From: Planobispora longispora
GTDB lineage: Bacteria; Actinomycetota; Actinomycetes; Streptosporangiales; Streptosporangiaceae
Reading direction: 5' to 3'
Assembly: GCF_016863135.1 (NCBI RefSeq)
Contig: NZ_BOOH01000056.1
Span: forward strand, 84,758 to 148,757
DNA: 64,000 nucleotides
Translations under genes and position numbers: made by a program
Part shown: piece by piece, positions 60,722 to 64,000 of the stretch
Layout of the letters: every line of letters starts with the position of its first letter
Numbering within the stretch: position 1 is the first letter of the stretch
Notes under the pieces: model-generated
Databases searched by the model: none
What the model saw: the letters and a program-made list of their open reading frames with translations, nothing else
What the model was told of the DNA's origin: nothing

Positions 60722-63700
60722 CGTCCGTCGTGGCGGTCCCGGCGTCCTACGCCCAGGAACGCTTCTGGTTGTCGGAGCACCTCGCGGGCGGCGGAGCGGC
60801 CCTGCACAACATGCACCTGGCCGTGGAGCTGGCCGGCCGCCTGGACACGGCGGCCTTCGCGGCGGCCGTCCAGGGCGCGGTCGACCGCCACGAGGCCCTG
60901 CGGACGACGCTGCGCCCGATCGGCGGCCGGCCTCACCAGGTGATCGCCGAGACCCTCGCGGTGCCGACCCCGGTCGCCGATCCGGGCGGTGTCCCGGCGG
61001 ACGCCCTCGTCGCCGCGCGCGCAGCCGCCCACGCGCGGACGCGGTTCGACCTCGCCGCCGGTCCGCTGATGCGCAGCGAGCTGCTGCGGCTCGGACCGGA
61101 GCGGCACGTGTGGCTGCTGACGGTGCACCACGCCGTGTGCGACGGCTGGTCGCTCGGGGTGCTGCTGGAGGAGATCGGGGCCGCCTACCGCGGGGAGCCG
61201 GTGGCCGAGCCCGCCCTGCAGTACGCGGACTACGCCGTCTGGCAGCGGGCGTTCGTCGAGGGCGGCGGGGCCGACGACGACCTCGGCCACTGGACGCGGG
61301 CGCTGGCGGGCGCGCCCGCGGTGCTCGACCTGCCCGCCGACAGGGCGCGGCCCGCCGTGAGCACCCGCCGGGGCGCGCTGCTGACGCCGGACCCGCTGCC
61401 CGCCGGGCTGGCCGGGCTCGCCGGCGCCCAGCGCGTCACCCCCTTCGCGGCCGCCCTCGCCGCCGCCGGGCTGCTCCTGCACCGGCTCACCGGGGCCGAG
61501 GACGTCGTCATCGGCACCACGCACGCCGGTCGCGACCGGCCCGAGACCGACCGGCTCGTCGGCTGCCTGGTCAACACGCTCCCCCTCCGGCTGCCGGTAC
61601 GCCCCCTCGACGACTTCCGCACGTTGCTCGTCCGGGCCGGGGAGGCCGTCCTGGACGCGCAGGAGCACGCCGAGGCGCCGTTCGACCGGATCGTCCAGGC
61701 GGTCAACCCCGACCGCACCTCCGGGCACAATCCGATCTTCCAGGTCATGGTGGACGCCGAGCCGGGCGTGGCCGACCGGCTGCGGCTGCCCGGCGTCGAG
61801 GTCACACCGGTGCCGGCGCCCGAGCGCGGGATCTCGCTGTTCGACCTCAGCCTCACGATCGGCCCGGGCGGGGGACTCGTCTGCGAATACAGCACCGAGC
61901 TGTTCGACGAGGCGACCGTACGGTCCTACACCCGCTGCCTCGCGGCGCTGACCGAGGCCGCCGTGGCCGCGCCCGATCTCCCGCTGCGCGACCTGCCCGC
62001 CCTGCGCCCCGCCGAGCGCGAACGCGTCCTGGCGGGGGGAAGCGCCACCGCGGCCGGGCCGGACGGCTCGGTTCCCCCGTGGATCGAGGCCGGGCCGGGC
62101 GGCTCGGTCCCCGCGTGGATCGAGGCCGCCGCCCGGCGCCGCCCGGACGCCGCGGCCGTCGGAGACCTGACCTGGCGGGAGCTGATCGACCGGGCCGCGC
62201 GGCTGGGCGGAGCACTGGGCGGCCGGGGCGTCGGCCGCGGATCGATCGTGGCGCTGTTCGCGGACAGGTCACCGGAGGCGATCGCCGCGATCTGCGGAAT
62301 CCACCGGGCGGGCGCCGCCTACCTGCCGCTCGACCCCGAGCTCCCCGACGCCCGCGTCACCGAGCTGCTGGCCCGTGCCCGCCCGGCGGCCGTCGTGACC
62401 ACCCCCGCGCACGCGCCCCGCCTGCGCGCTCTCGGCGCCGACGCGACCGTCCTGCCCGGCGGGGTCCGCGCAGCGGCGGGGGCGGGGGACGGGCGCCGGG
62501 ATCACGCCGTGCCGGTCGAGGCCGGGGACCTCGCGTACGTGATGTTCACCTCGGGCTCCACCGGACGGCCCAAGGCGGTCGGGGTGCCGCACGGCGGGCT
62601 CGCGGCGTACGTCACGGCGCATCAGGCCATGTACGCCCTGACGCCGGACGATCGGGTGCTGCAGTCCGGGTCGCTGAGTTTCGATCTCAGCGCCGAGGAG
62701 ATCTTCCCGTGCCTGGCGGCGGGGGCGACGCTCGTGCCGCGCACCGAGGAGATGCTGGACGGGCCCGCCGCGTTCCTCGACGGCGCCGCCCGGCTCGGCG
62801 TGACGGTCGCCCACCTGCCGACCTCGCTGCTGAACCCGCTGGCGGGAGCCGTGACGGACGACGGGGCGCCCGTCCCGCCGTCGTTGCGGCTGGTCGTGGT
62901 CGGCGGCGAACCCGCCGATCCGGCCCGCCTCGCCGCCTGGCGCGCCGCCGCGCCCGGGGTACGGCTCGCGCACGTCTACGGCGTCACCGAGGCGAGCATG
63001 GTGTCGTCCGCGGCCTTCCTCGACACCGTTCCCGACCGGGCGCGGGTCACGATCGGACGGCCGATCGCCGGAACCGAGATCCACGTCCTGGACGACGGGT
63101 TCGAGCCGGTCCCCGACGGGGTCCCCGGCGAGATCTTCATCGGCGGGGCGGGACTCGCCCGCGGCTACCTGGCAGAACCGGGCCGTACGGCGGCGCGGTT
63201 CGTCCCCCACCCCTTCGCGGCGGGGCGGAGGCTCTACCGCACCGGCGACCTCGCCCGGCGGCTCCCCGGCGGCCGCCTGGAATACGTCGGACGCCTGGAC
63301 CGCCAGCTCAGCCTGCGCGGCTTCCGCATCGACCCCGCGGAACCCGAAGCGGTCCTGCGCGCCCACCGCGCGGTCGCCGACGCGGCCGTGACCGTGCGGG
63401 ACGGGCAACTCGTCGGCTACGTCGCCCTCCGGCCGGGGGCCGGGCGCGTGCCGGTGGAGGAACTGCGCGCGCACGCGGCCCGCGCGCTGCCGGGGCACCT
63501 CGTACCCGGGGCGATCGTCCGGCTGGCGGCGCTGCCCCGCACCGGCAGCGGGAAGATCGACGTGTCCGCGCTGCCCTCCCCCCGGGCGCGGACGTCGGCG
63601 GAGAGGTCCGCCGCCGTACCGGCCGGGTCCACGCAGGCCGCGGTCGCCGAGATCTGGTGCGAGGTGCTCGGCGTCGCCCGGGTCGCCCCCGACGACGACT

Positions 63701-63987
63701 TCTTCCAGCTCGGCGGGCACTCACTGCTCGCCGGGCAGGTCGCGGCCCGGCTCCGCCGCCGTTTCGGGGTGGGCGCCGCGATGCGCCTGGTCTTCCGGCA
63801 TCCCCGCCTCGCCGACCTGGCCGCCGCCGTCGACCGGATGTCCGATCAGGCCCCCGCCGGGACGCTCCCGGCCGCCCCCGGCGGGCCCGTCTCGGCGGCG
63901 CGGGCCGGCAGGGCCCTGGGCGACGCGGTCGGGGACGGCGACGAGCTGGCCGAACTGCTGCGCGAACTGGGGGTGGGCCATGACTGA
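60718..63987 (+). CDS. Nonribosomal peptide synthetase, C-A-PCP
   Basis: A 1089-residue single extension module. The C domain (about 5-430) has ERFWLSEHL and HHAVCDG near 137. The A domain (about 470-960) has FTSGSTGRPKAV near 611, HVYGVTEAS and the Lys in GSGKIDVSAL; the pocket reads by eye D-L-E-H-V-V-V-M-V-K, for which I know no substrate. The PCP has LGGHSL (Ser about 1002). No thioesterase or epimerase domain is present. A 36-base tandem duplication lies in the C-A linker. ATG 60718 overlaps the previous stop (ATGA), and its own stop overlaps the next start by eight bases. Confidence 0.93.
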   Translation: MTSVVAVPASYAQERFWLSEHLAGGGAALHNMHLAVELAGRLDTAAFAAAVQGAVDRHEALRTTLRPIGGRPHQVIAETLAVPTPVADPGGVPADALVAARAAAHARTRFDLAAGPLMRSELLRLGPERHVWLLTVHHAVCDGWSLGVLLEEIGAAYRGEPVAEPALQYADYAVWQRAFVEGGGADDDLGHWTRALAGAPAVLDLPADRARPAVSTRRGALLTPDPLPAGLAGLAGAQRVTPFAAALAAAGLLLHRLTGAEDVVIGTTHAGRDRPETDRLVGCLVNTLPLRLPVRPLDDFRTLLVRAGEAVLDAQEHAEAPFDRIVQAVNPDRTSGHNPIFQVMVDAEPGVADRLRLPGVEVTPVPAPERGISLFDLSLTIGPGGGLVCEYSTELFDEATVRSYTRCLAALTEAAVAAPDLPLRDLPALRPAERERVLAGGSATAAGPDGSVPPWIEAGPGGSVPAWIEAAARRRPDAAAVGDLTWRELIDRAARLGGALGGRGVGRGSIVALFADRSPEAIAAICGIHRAGAAYLPLDPELPDARVTELLARARPAAVVTTPAHAPRLRALGADATVLPGGVRAAAGAGDGRRDHAVPVEAGDLAYVMFTSGSTGRPKAVGVPHGGLAAYVTAHQAMYALTPDDRVLQSGSLSFDLSAEEIFPCLAAGATLVPRTEEMLDGPAAFLDGAARLGVTVAHLPTSLLNPLAGAVTDDGAPVPPSLRLVVVGGEPADPARLAAWRAAAPGVRLAHVYGVTEASMVSSAAFLDTVPDRARVTIGRPIAGTEIHVLDDGFEPVPDGVPGEIFIGGAGLARGYLAEPGRTAARFVPHPFAAGRRLYRTGDLARRLPGGRLEYVGRLDRQLSLRGFRIDPAEPEAVLRAHRAVADAAVTVRDGQLVGYVALRPGAGRVPVEELRAHAARALPGHLVPGAIVRLAALPRTGSGKIDVSALPSPRARTSAERSAAVPAGSTQAAVAEIWCEVLGVARVAPDDDFFQLGGHSLLAGQVAARLRRRFGVGAAMRLVFRHPRLADLAAAVDRMSDQAPAGTLPAAPGGPVSAARAGRALGDAVGDGDELAELLRELGVGHD
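62056..62127 (+). repeat. 36-bp tandem duplication in C-A linker
   Basis: Two adjacent 36-base units (62056-62091 and 62092-62127) differ at three positions and encode GPDGSVPPWIEA and GPGGSVPAWIEA. The in-frame duplication lengthens the linker between the condensation and adenylation domains of the second NRPS. Confidence 0.9.
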
Positions 63988-64000
63988 GACGGTCAGGGTC
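63980..64000 (+). CDS. Start of a further gene in the NRPS operon (truncated)
   Basis: Seven codons (MTETVRV) run to the window edge from ATG 63980, which overlaps the end of the previous synthetase gene by eight bases; GGGGGTGG lies upstream as a possible ribosome site. The coupling matches other junctions of this operon, so the cluster continues. The product cannot be told. Confidence 0.6.

Overview
The window is chromosomal DNA of a very high-GC actinomycete: almost every third codon position is G or C, GTG starts are common, and the families present (SARP regulator, GlgM/GlgC pair, B12-controlled class Ia ribonucleotide reductase, Nei2-type glycosylase) are actinobacterial. A member of the Streptosporangiales or a related family is likely, but no marker gene here fixes the genus. 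No insertion sequence, prophage or CRISPR array was seen.

Layout. 0-11 kb: tRNA-Cys and tRNA-Gly, an Nramp-like transporter, a two-domain peptidoglycan hydrolase, glmS with a palindromic candidate operator, a TctC-like lipoprotein, then a cobalamin riboswitch leading nrdA-nrdB. 11-17 kb: an MscS channel, an MDR oxidoreductase, a small HTH/membrane-protein pair, a beta-helix-like membrane protein and a crotonase-fold protein lacking both usual catalytic glutamates. 17-23 kb: an IclR regulator facing an aromatic-degradation operon (cupin, esterase, intradiol dioxygenase, FAH hydrolase, flavin monooxygenase) whose genes carry low-complexity repeats. 23-30 kb: a phosphotransferase, divergent glgC and glgM, and single genes including a CbiX-like protein with a changed catalytic motif. 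30-35 kb: a kynurenine-pathway cluster (hydrolase, tryptophan 2,3-dioxygenase, kynurenine 3-monooxygenase) with Lrp- and LysR-type regulators. 35-41 kb: a DapA-family lyase, a Nei-type glycosylase, a STAS protein, a PD-(D/E)XK nuclease-like protein and a rhomboid protease.

From about 40.97 kb to the right edge lies the most interesting region: a hybrid PKS-NRPS gene cluster, truncated by the window. sbnA and sbnB homologues would make L-2,3-diaminopropionate. A 982-residue AfsR-like SARP and a 74-residue HTH protein are the likely regulators. An alpha/beta hydrolase and an MFS exporter form one operon. In the opposite direction runs a tightly coupled operon: a PKS read as KS-AT-KR-DH-ACP, an MbtH-like protein, a luciferase-like monooxygenase, an A-PCP-C-A-PCP NRPS, a C-A-PCP NRPS, and the first seven codons of another gene. 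Two identical-armed palindromes, TGGCGA-N4-TCGCCA, sit 110 and 108 bases upstream of sbnA and the exporter gene, which points to one shared regulator. I recognise the building blocks but not the product.
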